Below, piece by piece: positions 1-8,071 of a stretch of DNA of 34,932 nt; the first letter of the stretch is position 1, and each line of letters begins with the position of its first letter. The stretch is from positions 1 to 34,932 of the forward strand of contig JAJEAL010000092.1 in assembly GCA_022822785.1 (NCBI GenBank), read 5' to 3'. Under the pieces are notes generated by a model. It worked only from the letters and a program-made list of their open reading frames with translations. It did not search any database and was not told the origin of the DNA. Source of the stretch: Candidatus Poribacteria bacterium (GTDB taxonomy: Bacteria > Poribacteria > WGA-4E > PCPOR2b). The translations under genes and the position numbers were made by a program.

Positions 1-29
1 TAGTTGCCACGCAAAATGATCTGACTAAA

Positions 30-1378
30 CTTTTAATCGAACCAGTATGGAATTGAAACGCTTGTTGCCCTTCTGTTCCGTTCTTGAAAAATGTTACTTT
101 TAATCGAACCAGTATGGAATTGAAACTTCCGCGCCTCAATCCCTTGTTCATGATTTACCCAACTTTTAATCGAACCAGTATGGAATTGAAACAATGGGCA
201 AGGAGAATTTAGGATGAGATGTAATTTTGCTTTTAATCGAACCAGTATGGAATTGAAACGCATGTAGTTCATGCCAGATTCAACATGCTTCAGATCTTTT
301 AATCGAACCAGTATGGAATTGAAACCCTCGCTTGCACACCCGCTTCACCCCGAACCAGACCCCTTTTAATCGAACCAGTATGGAATTGAAACCCGCGAAC
401 TTGTGTTATCAGCGCTTGTGCATCCTCAACTTTTAATCGAACCAGTATGGAATTGAAACGAGTCAAATCGCCGGACGATCACTTCGTCGTCGTGCTTTTA
501 ATCGAACCAGTATGGAATTGAAACAAGACTGTTGCGCTTGTCGGGGATAGATCCGTCGGCCTTTTAATCGAACCAGTATGGAATTGAAACCTGAATGTGA
601 TGTTGTTTGTGCTTCCTTTATTAGTCACTTTTAATCGAACCAGTATGGAATTGAAACTTCGAGATCGTCATCACTATTGTTCACATTATGAGGCTTTTAA
701 TCGAACCAGTATGGAATTGAAACCTTGCGATCTTTGCCAACGCTGGACATAACCCCCATCTTTTAATCGAACCAGTATGGAATTGAAACAGCACCTTTGT
801 CAGCGACTGGACAGGGATAAGCAAACTTTTAATCGAACCAGTATGGAATTGAAACCAACAGCGACAATTCACAAAACCACTGTTTGCCCCCTTTTAATCG
901 AACCAGTATGGAATTGAAACCTTCCCTGATTAAAGCGTCTCGGTCTTGGGGCTTGCTCTTTTAATCGAACCAGTATGGAATTGAAACTTGATTAAATCTC
1001 CTCTTAGATTAAGGTTAATTTGGCCCTTTTAATCGAACCAGTATGGAATTGAAACGTGAGATACTCTTTGTTGTATCCGTGAGTTCTCGGACTTTTAATC
1101 GAACCAGTATGGAATTGAAACTAGCGTCGTAGATAGCGTCAGATAGCGGACTTTTAATCGAACCAGTATGGAATTGAAACTTAGATACCGTCAGACGTCG
1201 TTAGATACCGTCAGACTTTTAATCGAACCAGTATGGAATTGAAACTGGAGTTCAAGGCGTCGATAGATGAGCGGTTTCGTCGCTTTTAATCGAACCAGTA
1301 TGGAATTGAAACTTGAGATTCAGACTGAATCCACAGCTTCACATTCCCCTTTTAATCGAACCAGTATGGAATTGAAAC
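30..1378 (+). CRISPR. CRISPR array, 21 repeats / 20 spacers, leader-distal part
   Basis: Twenty-one copies of a 30-bp repeat (CTTTTAATCGAACC...GGAATTGAAAC) start at 30, 97, 163, 230, 296, 363, 430, 495, 561, 628, 694, 760, 826, 891, 958, 1026, 1092, 1151, 1216, 1283 and 1349. All copies read as identical. Spacers are 35-38 bp except one of 29 bp (1122-1150). The repeat ends in ATTGAAAC, the 8-nt 5' handle typical of crRNAs from type I and type III systems, and it resembles repeats of the I-B/III kind. The array is therefore read on the + strand with its leader off the left edge. No cas gene lies in the window, so the subtype is not established. Short antisense reading frames inside the array are repeat artefacts. 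Confidence 0.98.
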
Positions 1379-1410
1379 TAAATGCCTTTGACGGTGATAG
1401 TAAATAGGAA

Positions 1411-1432
1411 TCCCAATATTTCAACATTGGGA
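1411..1432 (+). repeat. hairpin just after the CRISPR array
   Basis: TCCCAAT (1411-1417) and ATTGGGA (1426-1432) form a perfect 7-bp inverted repeat with an 8-nt loop, 33 bp past the last CRISPR repeat. No T-run follows directly, so it is not a classical terminator by itself. It may stabilise the 3' end of the array transcript. Confidence 0.5.
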
Positions 1433-1488
1433 GCATGTCAAATTTATTTGTTTTTCCAAACAGTTTGCCGGATGAGTTGCTTTATCAC

Positions 1489-1523
1489 ACCTCCCGCGGT
1501 TCGCAGCCGTAGGGAGGTTTTTT
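1489..1523 (+). terminator. Rho-independent terminator of the CRISPR precursor transcript
   Basis: ACCTCCC (1489-1495) pairs with GGGAGGT (1512-1518), and the stem runs straight into a T-run (1518-1523). The orientation fits a transcript coming from the left, that is, the CRISPR array. It separates the array from the promoter at 1544. Confidence 0.8.
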
Positions 1524-1540
1524 GTTGATCCGCGATCAAC
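1524..1540. promoter_or_regulatory. palindromic operator-like site next to the -35 box
   Basis: GTTGATC-CGC-GATCAAC is a perfect 7-bp inverted repeat with a 3-bp centre. It ends three bases before the -35 hexamer at 1544. Its symmetry and position fit a dimeric regulator of the isomerase genes, though it could also be an extension of the terminator structure. No regulator gene is nearby. Confidence 0.4.
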
Positions 1541-1543
1541 CGT

Positions 1544-1572
1544 TTGACTCTCTGCCAGTTTTGTGATAATCT
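1544..1572 (+). promoter_or_regulatory. sigma70-type promoter for the isomerase pair
   Basis: TTGACT (1544-1549), a 17-bp spacer and TAATCT (1567-1572) match a housekeeping promoter. Transcription would start near 1579, giving a leader of about 70 nt before the ATG at 1648. The site lies right after the array terminator. Confidence 0.55.
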
Positions 1573-1647
1573 AAGCTACCATTTATGGAATGGAAGGCGG
1601 CGGCATACGGCGTATGCCCCCTACTTTACAGAAAGGAATCATTCCCA

Positions 1648-2454
1648 ATGAAATACATCATGTTCACGAAACATTTGGAAGGGTTAGATATCGACGGCAT
1701 CATTGCTGCCCTGAAATCGGTCGGTGTGGCGGGTGCAGACCTGTGCGTGCGTCCCGGCTATCCGGTCAACCCCGAAAATGCCGAAACAGAGCTTCCAGCC
1801 GCTGCCAAACGGTTAGCTGAGGAAGGGTTGTCAATTCCACTGGTGACGACACCTACTAGCTTTCTGGATCCGCAAGACTCCGATGTGCAACGGGTATACG
1901 CGGCGTGTGGGGAGGCGGGTGTTGCCAATCTCAAGGTCGGTTACTGGCACTGGTCGAAGGGGGAGGGTGGGTACTGGGCACAGGCAGATCGCATCCGCGA
2001 AGCGCTTGACGGGTTCCAAGCCCTCTCTGCGAAACACGGTGTCCGTACCTGCCTGCACAACCACTCAGGCACGTCGATGGGATTAAACTCCTCCGGTGTG
2101 ATGCACCTTGTCACAGGGTTTGATCCGCAGCATGTAGGCGTTTTTGCGGACACCGGACACCTCTCGATTGTCGGGGAACCTATCGACATGGCACTCGACA
2201 TCGTGAAGGATTACCTCGCGGTGATGTCATTTAAGGATATGATGCGACCGCCGGGCGGTGGCACCCGCGTCGTGCGAATGGGACACGGGTTCGTCGATTG
2301 GGAAACCGCCGTCAGCACATTAACGGAGATGAACTTCGACGGTCCGGTCAGCTTCCACAGCGAATATAGTGGTGAGCCCGTGGATAGCGTCATAGATCTC
2401 GCACGGATTGATGTGCGATATATCAACAGTCTACGTGAACAGAACGGAGAATAG
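1648..2454 (+). CDS. sugar phosphate isomerase/epimerase-like TIM-barrel protein
   Basis: A 268-residue protein of the AP-endonuclease-2 / xylose-isomerase-like TIM-barrel superfamily, whose members isomerise or epimerise sugars and inositol derivatives using a divalent metal. Visible superfamily signs are CLHNHSG in the middle, FADTGHLS (Asp and His ligand candidates), MSFKDMM, and a C-terminal FHSEYSG with a Glu ligand candidate. The frame is open upstream to 1585, but the ATG at 1648 is preferred: it follows GAAAGGA (1631-1637) at good spacing and starts with MKYIMFTKHL, the expected first strand. It is followed after 13 bp by a second gene of the same fold, so the two are probably co-transcribed from the promoter at 1544. 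The substrate cannot be read from the sequence. Confidence 0.85.
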   Translation: MKYIMFTKHLEGLDIDGIIAALKSVGVAGADLCVRPGYPVNPENAETELPAAAKRLAEEGLSIPLVTTPTSFLDPQDSDVQRVYAACGEAGVANLKVGYWHWSKGEGGYWAQADRIREALDGFQALSAKHGVRTCLHNHSGTSMGLNSSGVMHLVTGFDPQHVGVFADTGHLSIVGEPIDMALDIVKDYLAVMSFKDMMRPPGGGTRVVRMGHGFVDWETAVSTLTEMNFDGPVSFHSEYSGEPVDSVIDLARIDVRYINSLREQNGE

Positions 2455-2467
2455 AAGGGAGGAACGG

Positions 2468-3280
2468 ATGAGCCAATTTACACTCGCATTGAACACTAGC
2501 ACAATTCGCCCGACAAGCCTGATGGACAAGATTCGGATCGCCGGTGAAACGGGTTACGACGCTATCGAACTCTGGAACGACGATCTCACCGCTTATGAGG
2601 AGCAGCACGGTTCGCTCGAAGATGTGAAACGTGCCCTCGACGACCACGGACTCCCTGTGGTGACCGTGATCGCCCTACACGGTTGGTTGGACAGCACCGG
2701 TGCCGAGCATCAAGAGGCAGTCGAAGAGGCGAAACGACGCATGGCGCAAGCCGCAGCCGTCGGATCAACCTACAGCATTGCAAGCCCACCGCGTGAGATC
2801 GCTGACCTACAGCTGGGCGGACAAAATTACCGTGAGCTTCTTGAATTGGGACGTGAGTTTGGCGTCAAACCGGCGATGGAGTTCCTCGGCTTCGTGGACG
2901 GGATTAATCAGGTCAAACACGCGTGGGAAGTCATGGAAGTTGCCGATCACCCCGACAGCACCATCGTCCTCGATCCATTCCACATCTTCCGCGGCGGCGG
3001 AGAAACCGACGACATGCGCGGAATCCCCGCCGACAAGATAGCGGTGTTCCACTTCAACGATGCGCCGGCGGCGCCGCCACGTGCGGAGCAGACCGACGCC
3101 GATCGTGTCTATCCTGGCGATGGCATCCTCGATTTAAAAGAGATGATCGCGGTTCTAAGAGAGGCGGGTTACGAGGGCATAATCTCCTTAGAGCTGTTTA
3201 ACCCCAGCTATTGGGAAGAAGATCCGCGGGAAGTTGCACGCATTGGCCTGGAAAAGATGAAGGCAGCAATCGGTGACTAG
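2468..3280 (+). CDS. sugar phosphate isomerase/epimerase (IolE/IolI-like TIM barrel)
   Basis: A 270-residue xylose-isomerase-like TIM-barrel protein. Strand-end motifs carry the usual metal ligands: AMEFLGF (Glu), VLDPFHIFRGG (Asp, His), VFHFNDAP (His, Asp) and a C-terminal IISLELFNPSYW (Glu). YPGDGILDL, typical of the family, is also present. The start at 2468 is set by the strong GGGAGG at 2457-2462; the longer in-frame opening from 2408 lies inside the preceding gene. It is the second gene of a two-gene unit. IolE (inosose dehydratase), IolI and hydroxypyruvate isomerase share this architecture, so the exact reaction stays open. Two different barrels side by side suggest successive steps on one sugar or inositol. 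Confidence 0.88.
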   Translation: MSQFTLALNTSTIRPTSLMDKIRIAGETGYDAIELWNDDLTAYEEQHGSLEDVKRALDDHGLPVVTVIALHGWLDSTGAEHQEAVEEAKRRMAQAAAVGSTYSIASPPREIADLQLGGQNYRELLELGREFGVKPAMEFLGFVDGINQVKHAWEVMEVADHPDSTIVLDPFHIFRGGGETDDMRGIPADKIAVFHFNDAPAAPPRAEQTDADRVYPGDGILDLKEMIAVLREAGYEGIISLELFNPSYWEEDPREVARIGLEKMKAAIGD

Positions 3281-3307
3281 GCGTGTAATCCAACCCTCCC
3301 GATTATT

Positions 3308-3323
3308 GTCGGCATCAGCCGAC
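3308..3323. repeat. small hairpin between convergent genes
   Basis: GTCGGC (3308-3313), a 4-nt loop and GCCGAC (3318-3323) form a 6-bp stem. It overlaps the stop codon of the KTSC gene and sits 27 bp after the isomerase stop. No T-run is present on either strand, so a terminator role is only possible. Confidence 0.35.
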
Positions 3324-3527
3324 TTGTGTCCAAGGATATACGTCAATAATGTATTCGTGCATATAACGCCCTTTCGATTCAGCTTCCATCAGTCCTTCAT
3401 ACTCCTCTGGGGGCACGTCATGGTACTGGTATACCCCACCACTGTTAAAGACAACTTCAAGTGTGTGGGTCTTGGAGTTGTAACCCACGGCATGGAGCAT
3501 ACTGGATTCGACAGTGGTTAATTGCAT
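3315..3527 (-). CDS. KTSC domain-containing protein
   Basis: A 70-residue protein that is almost entirely one KTSC domain. It begins with MQLTTVESSMLHAVGY and goes on with LEVVFNSGGVYQYHDVPPEE, YEGLMEAESKGRYMHEYI and DVYPW, matching the family pattern (S-S near the start, G-x-Y-x-Y, VP, A-x-S-x-G, final Y). The domain has no established biochemical role and is often seen as a stand-alone small protein or in phage-related settings. The start at 3527 is chosen because AAAGGAGGA (complement of about 3531-3538) lies at ideal distance; the frame is open further upstream to 3584 but without support. It stands alone, convergent with the isomerase pair. Confidence 0.85.
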   Translation of the reverse strand: MQLTTVESSMLHAVGYNSKTHTLEVVFNSGGVYQYHDVPPEEYEGLMEAESKGRYMHEYIIDVYPWTQVG

Positions 3528-3619
3528 AAGGTCCTCCTTTTTTGAGATGAAGGGAGACACCCAACGAGGGCACAGATTTGTCAACCTGGTTAATTGGTTA
3601 CCCGCGTGGGTGCGTTGTT

Positions 3620-3664
3620 TTAACTCTGAAATTATCTTCTAAGTCTACCATGACTCAGAGTTAA
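3620..3664. repeat. 10-bp perfect inverted repeat upstream of the porin gene
   Basis: TTAACTCTGA (3620-3629) and TCAGAGTTAA (3655-3664) are perfect inverted copies, 25 bp apart. A second small stem, TTCAAT/ATTGAA (3667-3672 and 3679-3684), follows. They lie in the 210-bp gap between divergent KTSC and porin genes and may be an operator or mRNA leader structure. Confidence 0.5.
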
Positions 3665-3737
3665 GTTTCAATATGGAAATTGAACCGGGAAAAGTAGGGA
3701 AAACAACGGTCAGATTGAGCGTTGCGAAGGAGCCGAC

Positions 3738-4910
3738 ATGACGGAAAGAGTCAAAGTTTGCTTGTGGGTTATCGTATTTCTTAACGCTCTTTGGCTCCAA
3801 GTTGCTTTCGCTGACGTAGTAGCGGAATCTAAAGAACAGCCAGCAGCGGCTACGCTCAAAGATACGGAAGTTTCTCAACTCGCAAAACAGCTTTGGGGTG
3901 CGTTTTTCTCCGCCGATGGCAGGTTCCGCCAAGAAGGTGTTTTTCGCGACGGTTCGCCGAACCGCTATCGATATCGTATCAGACTTCGTATAGGCGGCAA
4001 CTTTCCGATCCATTCAAAGGTAAATCTCGGCTTCAGAATGGTCACCGGCGCAACAGATGATCCCACCACAGGCAACGTTGATCTCGACAACTATTTCTCA
4101 AAGAAAGGATTCAATCTTGATCGACTCTTCCTCCGATATTCGCCCAGTTCGCTGCTGACGGTCACAATGGGCAAGTTCGCAAATCCGTTTGAACATGTTG
4201 AGTTGGTCTTTCATAACGACGTGCAGTTGGAAGGCGCAGCGCAGCAGTTTCGCCTCAAAGATGTAGGTCTTATCGATCAGGTACAGTTAAATCTTGGACA
4301 GTTCGTTCTAGACGAGATTAAAACGAAGCCGGATACCAATCTTTTTGCAGGACAACTGTTTGTCAAGGGATTCCATTTCAAAGGGTTATCTTTTGGCACA
4401 ACGCTCTATGAATATCGGAACGAAGATAACATCGCCCAAGCGGTCGAAGAAGGTAGGTTAGGCGGCGGGGACACAAACACACGGATTGGAACCGGCACGG
4501 GAACATCTTCCTATCTGTCTGGATTTAGGACGATTGAAGGGCTTGCAAAATATGAGTTTGAGATTGCCTCCGTGCCCTTATGGCTTCTCGGTGCCTATGG
4601 GCAGAATCTGCTCGCAGATGTCAATGATAAGGCATATTGGGCGGAAGTTGGAGTGGGACCGATACCTCGTTTGCGGGAACTAAAAGCGCTTTATCACTAT
4701 GTTTGGGTTGAACGCGAATCGATGATATCGAACTATAACAACGCCGATATATTCAACCCAAACGCACACGGACATGAACTGAAATTCGTCTTGCCTGTCG
4801 AGAAAAATATCAGTGTAGAGGTGTTATATTTCATCGCCAAGGACATTATCGCATCTGGAGCAAATCTCCATCAGCATAAAACAAGGTTACAGCTCAAGGT
4901 GAAATTCTAG
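3738..4910 (+). CDS. putative outer-membrane porin
   Basis: A 390-residue exported beta-barrel protein. Residues 1-25 form a signal peptide (basic start, hydrophobic core, cleavage after AFA). The mature part has alternating aromatic beta-strands, including RYRYRIRLRIG, NLGFRMVTGATDDPTTGN, FNLDRLFLRYSP and LTVTMGKFANPFE, resembling the 'putative porin' family. It ends in a C-terminal phenylalanine (QLKVKF), the usual signal for outer-membrane insertion. AAGGAG lies just before the ATG. The gene is tail-to-tail with the RND pump gene, 26 bp apart, so it is not in that operon, although proximity could reflect a shared role in solute or metal passage. No substrate can be named. Confidence 0.8.
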   Translation: MTERVKVCLWVIVFLNALWLQVAFADVVAESKEQPAAATLKDTEVSQLAKQLWGAFFSADGRFRQEGVFRDGSPNRYRYRIRLRIGGNFPIHSKVNLGFRMVTGATDDPTTGNVDLDNYFSKKGFNLDRLFLRYSPSSLLTVTMGKFANPFEHVELVFHNDVQLEGAAQQFRLKDVGLIDQVQLNLGQFVLDEIKTKPDTNLFAGQLFVKGFHFKGLSFGTTLYEYRNEDNIAQAVEEGRLGGGDTNTRIGTGTGTSSYLSGFRTIEGLAKYEFEIASVPLWLLGAYGQNLLADVNDKAYWAEVGVGPIPRLRELKALYHYVWVERESMISNYNNADIFNPNAHGHELKFVLPVEKNISVEVLYFIAKDIIASGANLHQHKTRLQLKVKF

Positions 4911-4936
4911 TACATTCCGCCTGTTTTTCGCTTCCC

Positions 4937-7900
4937 TTAATTGGCTGCGCCCACCCCATTCGACTCAATCCGAACAGAAAACCACTTATAAAGTGCAGGG
5001 ATCACCAATAATGTCAAAATGGTTGATGTGACCAATCCCCCGACGACTACTGTCGCTAACGGACGCTGCACCTCGCTGCCGGTGCCTTGTGAAACCAATA
5101 GCGGAATCAGTCCTAGTGCGGTAGTAATCGCGGTCATCAATACTGGTCGCAGTCGTTGGCACGCACCCTCCACCGATGCCCCATCCATTGGTGTCCCATC
5201 GCGGACGAGCCGGTTGAGATAGTGGACTAACACCATGCCGTTCTCTAACGCTATACCAAACAGAGCAATAAATCCGACAGAAGCTGGCACAGAGAGATTC
5301 TGCCCCGTTAGCCACAGTCCAACAACACCCCCAACCAACGCTAACGGGATGTTGAGAATAATTAACAACGCATTCTTCAGAGAGTTGAAACTCGAAAACA
5401 GGAGCAGAAAAACGATGAGCAGCGTTATTGGGACGACAAGGGAAAGCCGCTTGTTCGCCTCCTGTTGGAGTTCAAACTGACCGCCCCAGCTTATAAGATA
5501 GCCGGACGGAAACTGAACTCTTGCGTCGATCGCTCTCTGCGCTTCTTCGACAAAAGAACCGATGTCCCTTCCCCGAACATTGGCCTGCACCGTAATGAAC
5601 CGTTGGTTGTTCTGCCGCGTGATCTGGCGCGGGCCAACAATCTCTTCAATCACCGTTAATTCATCAAGCGGCACTTTCACACCGTCCGGTGCCGAAATCA
5701 AAATATGACCAATAGTCTCTAAACTACGGCGACTTTCAGGTGTATAGCGAACCAGAATATCAAAGCGGCGAATACCTTCAAAAATCTGTCCTGCCGCTTC
5801 CCCACCCACAGCAGTTTGAATCACACCCTGCACATCTACAACGTTAATCCCATAACGGGCAATCGCCTCGTGGTCAATGGTGATACGAAGCTGCGGTGTG
5901 CCAGTCACCTGATCTTTCTGTACATCCGCCGCGCCCTTTATCGTGCGAATGACCGTTTCGACTTCAGCGGCTTTCTTTTTCAACACCTCCATATCAGGGC
6001 CAAAGATTTTGATTGCCAACTCCGCTTTGATCCCGGTCAAGAGTTCATCGACAGCAATAGCGATAGGTTGACTGAAATTCAACTGTACGCCGGGAAAATC
6101 TTCAAAAGCATGACTCATCTTGGTGTAAAGTTCGTCAAGTGTTTTCGCTGAAGTCCATGCTCTCTTATCCTTGAGCCGGATGAAAATCTCTGCATTGTTC
6201 ACCGGATCAGCGTGCGCCCCAATCTCACCACGCCCCACCCGTGTGACGATCTGTGTCACCTCTGGAAACTTCTCCTGCATTTCGCGTTCGACGTGGAGAA
6301 TTGTATCACGGGCATCTGTTAAAGAGATTGACGGTGCCATTGTGGCACGAATCAACAAGTCCCCCTCATTGAGGCGAGGAACGAACTCCGAGCCAAGGAG
6401 CGGAAAGATAACCACACCGACGACTAGCATCAGTACCGCCAATCCCACTGCAAATAATCGAGAACGGACAAAAAAGCGTACCGCGGGTTGATATGAAACT
6501 ACGAGAAACCGAACAATTCGACTTTCATCCCGGTCGGCATCTGTATCTCCGCGTTGGCGTGGTCTTCGCATGAGAAGTAACGCCGCGACCGGAGCCATCA
6601 ATAACGCGAAAATCAACGACCCTCCCATTGCCAGTGCGACAGTGTATGCCAGCGGACGAAAGGTTTTCCCTTCAACACCACCCAAAGTGAACAACGGTAG
6701 GAAGACGATAATAATAATCGAGATTGCAAAGGTAATTGGCCGTGCGACTTCGATACAAGCACGTGCAACGACTTGACGCTGTACCTCTGATGGATCGGAC
6801 ATCCGTAGATGTCGATCGACATTTTCCACCATCACGATCGTACCATCTACCATCATGCCGATAGCAATCGCAAGTCCACCAAACGACATTAGATTCGCCG
6901 AAATCCCGTATGCGTTCATCAGAATAAAAGCAAAGAAAATTGAAAAGGGAATGGCGATTGCAGCGACCACACTCGGTCTCAGACCGCCCATGAATGCCAA
7001 AAGTACAATCGCAACGAGGATAATCCCCTGAATGAGCGCACCGGTTACCGTCTTAACACATTTGGAAATCAGCGTCGCTTGATCATAGTACGTCTTAACC
7101 TTGATTCCGGGTGGCAGCACCTTGTTGACCTGTTCCATCCGTGTTTTTACATCACGGATAACGGTTGAGGTGTTCTCACCGATCAGCTTCAGCACCATAC
7201 CCACAACGGTTTCGCCTTGACCGTTGATGGTTGTCAATCCGCGCCGGATTTCCCCACCAATAGTGACATCAGCAATCTGATGGAGATATACGGGCGTACC
7301 ATCTTCCGCTTTCAACACAATCCGTTCAAGGTCAGAGATCTTCGCCGCAAGTCCAACTGAGCGGACGATGTACTCCTCGGAGTTCTTTACGATAAACTGC
7401 GCCCCCACATTGGCGTTATTCGCCTTGACCGTTGCCACAATCTCATCAAGTGTCAAGTCATACCGTAGAAGGTCGTCGGGTCGAACGAGGATATGGAATT
7501 GCTTAACCTCCCCGCCAATGGACAGCACTTCTGTAACGCCAGGAACAGTTTGCAGATTGAATTTAATGAGCCAGTCCTGTACTGTCCTCAATTCAAATGG
7601 GTCATAAATCCCCTCCGTATTCTCCACAAAGTAAAAAAGGATCTGTCCAAGCCCGGTCGTGATGGGACCCATCTCCGGCTCGCCAAAACCTTCGGGGATC
7701 CCCTCGCGGGCGTTCTGTAGTCTTTCACCCACCAACTGCCGGGCAAAGTAGATATCCATGCTGTCCTTAAAGTAAATATTCACAACCGATAAACCGAAAT
7801 TGGAAACTGAACGGATCTCCTTGAGGTGGGGAAGTCCGTTCATGGCAACCTCGACAGGATAGGTCACATATCGCTCGACCTCCTCTGGCGCAAGCCCTTC

Positions 7901-8056
7901 GGTGAGTGTGAAGACCTGAACCAACGCCGGCGTCACATCGGGAAAGGCATCGACAGGTAGCTGACGGTAACTGTAATAACCTGCTACCATGACTAGCAGC
8001 CCGATAACAATAATTAGTAGGCGGCGACGTAGGGCAAATTCGATGATTTTCTGCAT
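4937..8056 (-). CDS. heavy-metal efflux RND pump (CusA/CzcA family)
   Basis: A 1039-residue inner-membrane proton/metal antiporter of the HME-RND family and the motor of the tripartite efflux system. It has the classic layout: TM1 near residues 10-27, a large periplasmic loop, TM2-6, a second periplasmic loop and a C-terminal TM bundle. The TM4 signature reads AIGMMVDGTIVMVEN with Asp404 and Glu411; the first Asp of the CzcA-type DFG motif is absent. By eye alignment the three periplasmic methionines that bind Cu/Ag in CusA are not conserved (for example RYGINVVDVQ where CusA has RYGM). This favours divalent ions over Cu(I)/Ag(I), but substrate class is unproved. ATG at 8056 has GGAGGAGG upstream. 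It is last in its operon, 15 bp after the adaptor gene. Confidence 0.95.
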   Translation of the reverse strand: MQKIIEFALRRRLLIIVIGLLVMVAGYYSYRQLPVDAFPDVTPALVQVFTLTEGLAPEEVERYVTYPVEVAMNGLPHLKEIRSVSNFGLSVVNIYFKDSMDIYFARQLVGERLQNAREGIPEGFGEPEMGPITTGLGQILFYFVENTEGIYDPFELRTVQDWLIKFNLQTVPGVTEVLSIGGEVKQFHILVRPDDLLRYDLTLDEIVATVKANNANVGAQFIVKNSEEYIVRSVGLAAKISDLERIVLKAEDGTPVYLHQIADVTIGGEIRRGLTTINGQGETVVGMVLKLIGENTSTVIRDVKTRMEQVNKVLPPGIKVKTYYDQATLISKCVKTVTGALIQGIILVAIVLLAFMGGLRPSVVAAIAIPFSIFFAFILMNAYGISANLMSFGGLAIAIGMMVDGTIVMVENVDRHLRMSDPSEVQRQVVARACIEVARPITFAISIIIIVFLPLFTLGGVEGKTFRPLAYTVALAMGGSLIFALLMAPVAALLLMRRPRQRGDTDADRDESRIVRFLVVSYQPAVRFFVRSRLFAVGLAVLMLVVGVVIFPLLGSEFVPRLNEGDLLIRATMAPSISLTDARDTILHVEREMQEKFPEVTQIVTRVGRGEIGAHADPVNNAEIFIRLKDKRAWTSAKTLDELYTKMSHAFEDFPGVQLNFSQPIAIAVDELLTGIKAELAIKIFGPDMEVLKKKAAEVETVIRTIKGAADVQKDQVTGTPQLRITIDHEAIARYGINVVDVQGVIQTAVGGEAAGQIFEGIRRFDILVRYTPESRRSLETIGHILISAPDGVKVPLDELTVIEEIVGPRQITRQNNQRFITVQANVRGRDIGSFVEEAQRAIDARVQFPSGYLISWGGQFELQQEANKRLSLVVPITLLIVFLLLFSSFNSLKNALLIILNIPLALVGGVVGLWLTGQNLSVPASVGFIALFGIALENGMVLVHYLNRLVRDGTPMDGASVEGACQRLRPVLMTAITTALGLIPLLVSQGTGSEVQRPLATVVVGGLVTSTILTLLVIPALYKWFSVRIESNGVGAAN

Positions 8057-8071
8057 CTGTTCCTCCTCCGT

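Noticed and set aside
33-872. Minus-strand frames through the CRISPR array (33-272 and 681-872)
   Set aside because: The encoded peptides repeat FQFHTGSIK, the translated CRISPR repeat; they are not genes.
3667-3686. ATATGGAAATTGAAC upstream of the porin resembles the CRISPR repeat end TATGGAATTGAAAC
   Set aside because: The match needs an insertion, covers about 14 bases of AT-rich DNA and is isolated; a chance likeness is the simpler reading.
3645-4013. 122-residue minus-strand frame overlapping the porin start
   Set aside because: It lies antisense to the porin signal peptide and first strands, with no family signature or ribosome-binding site.
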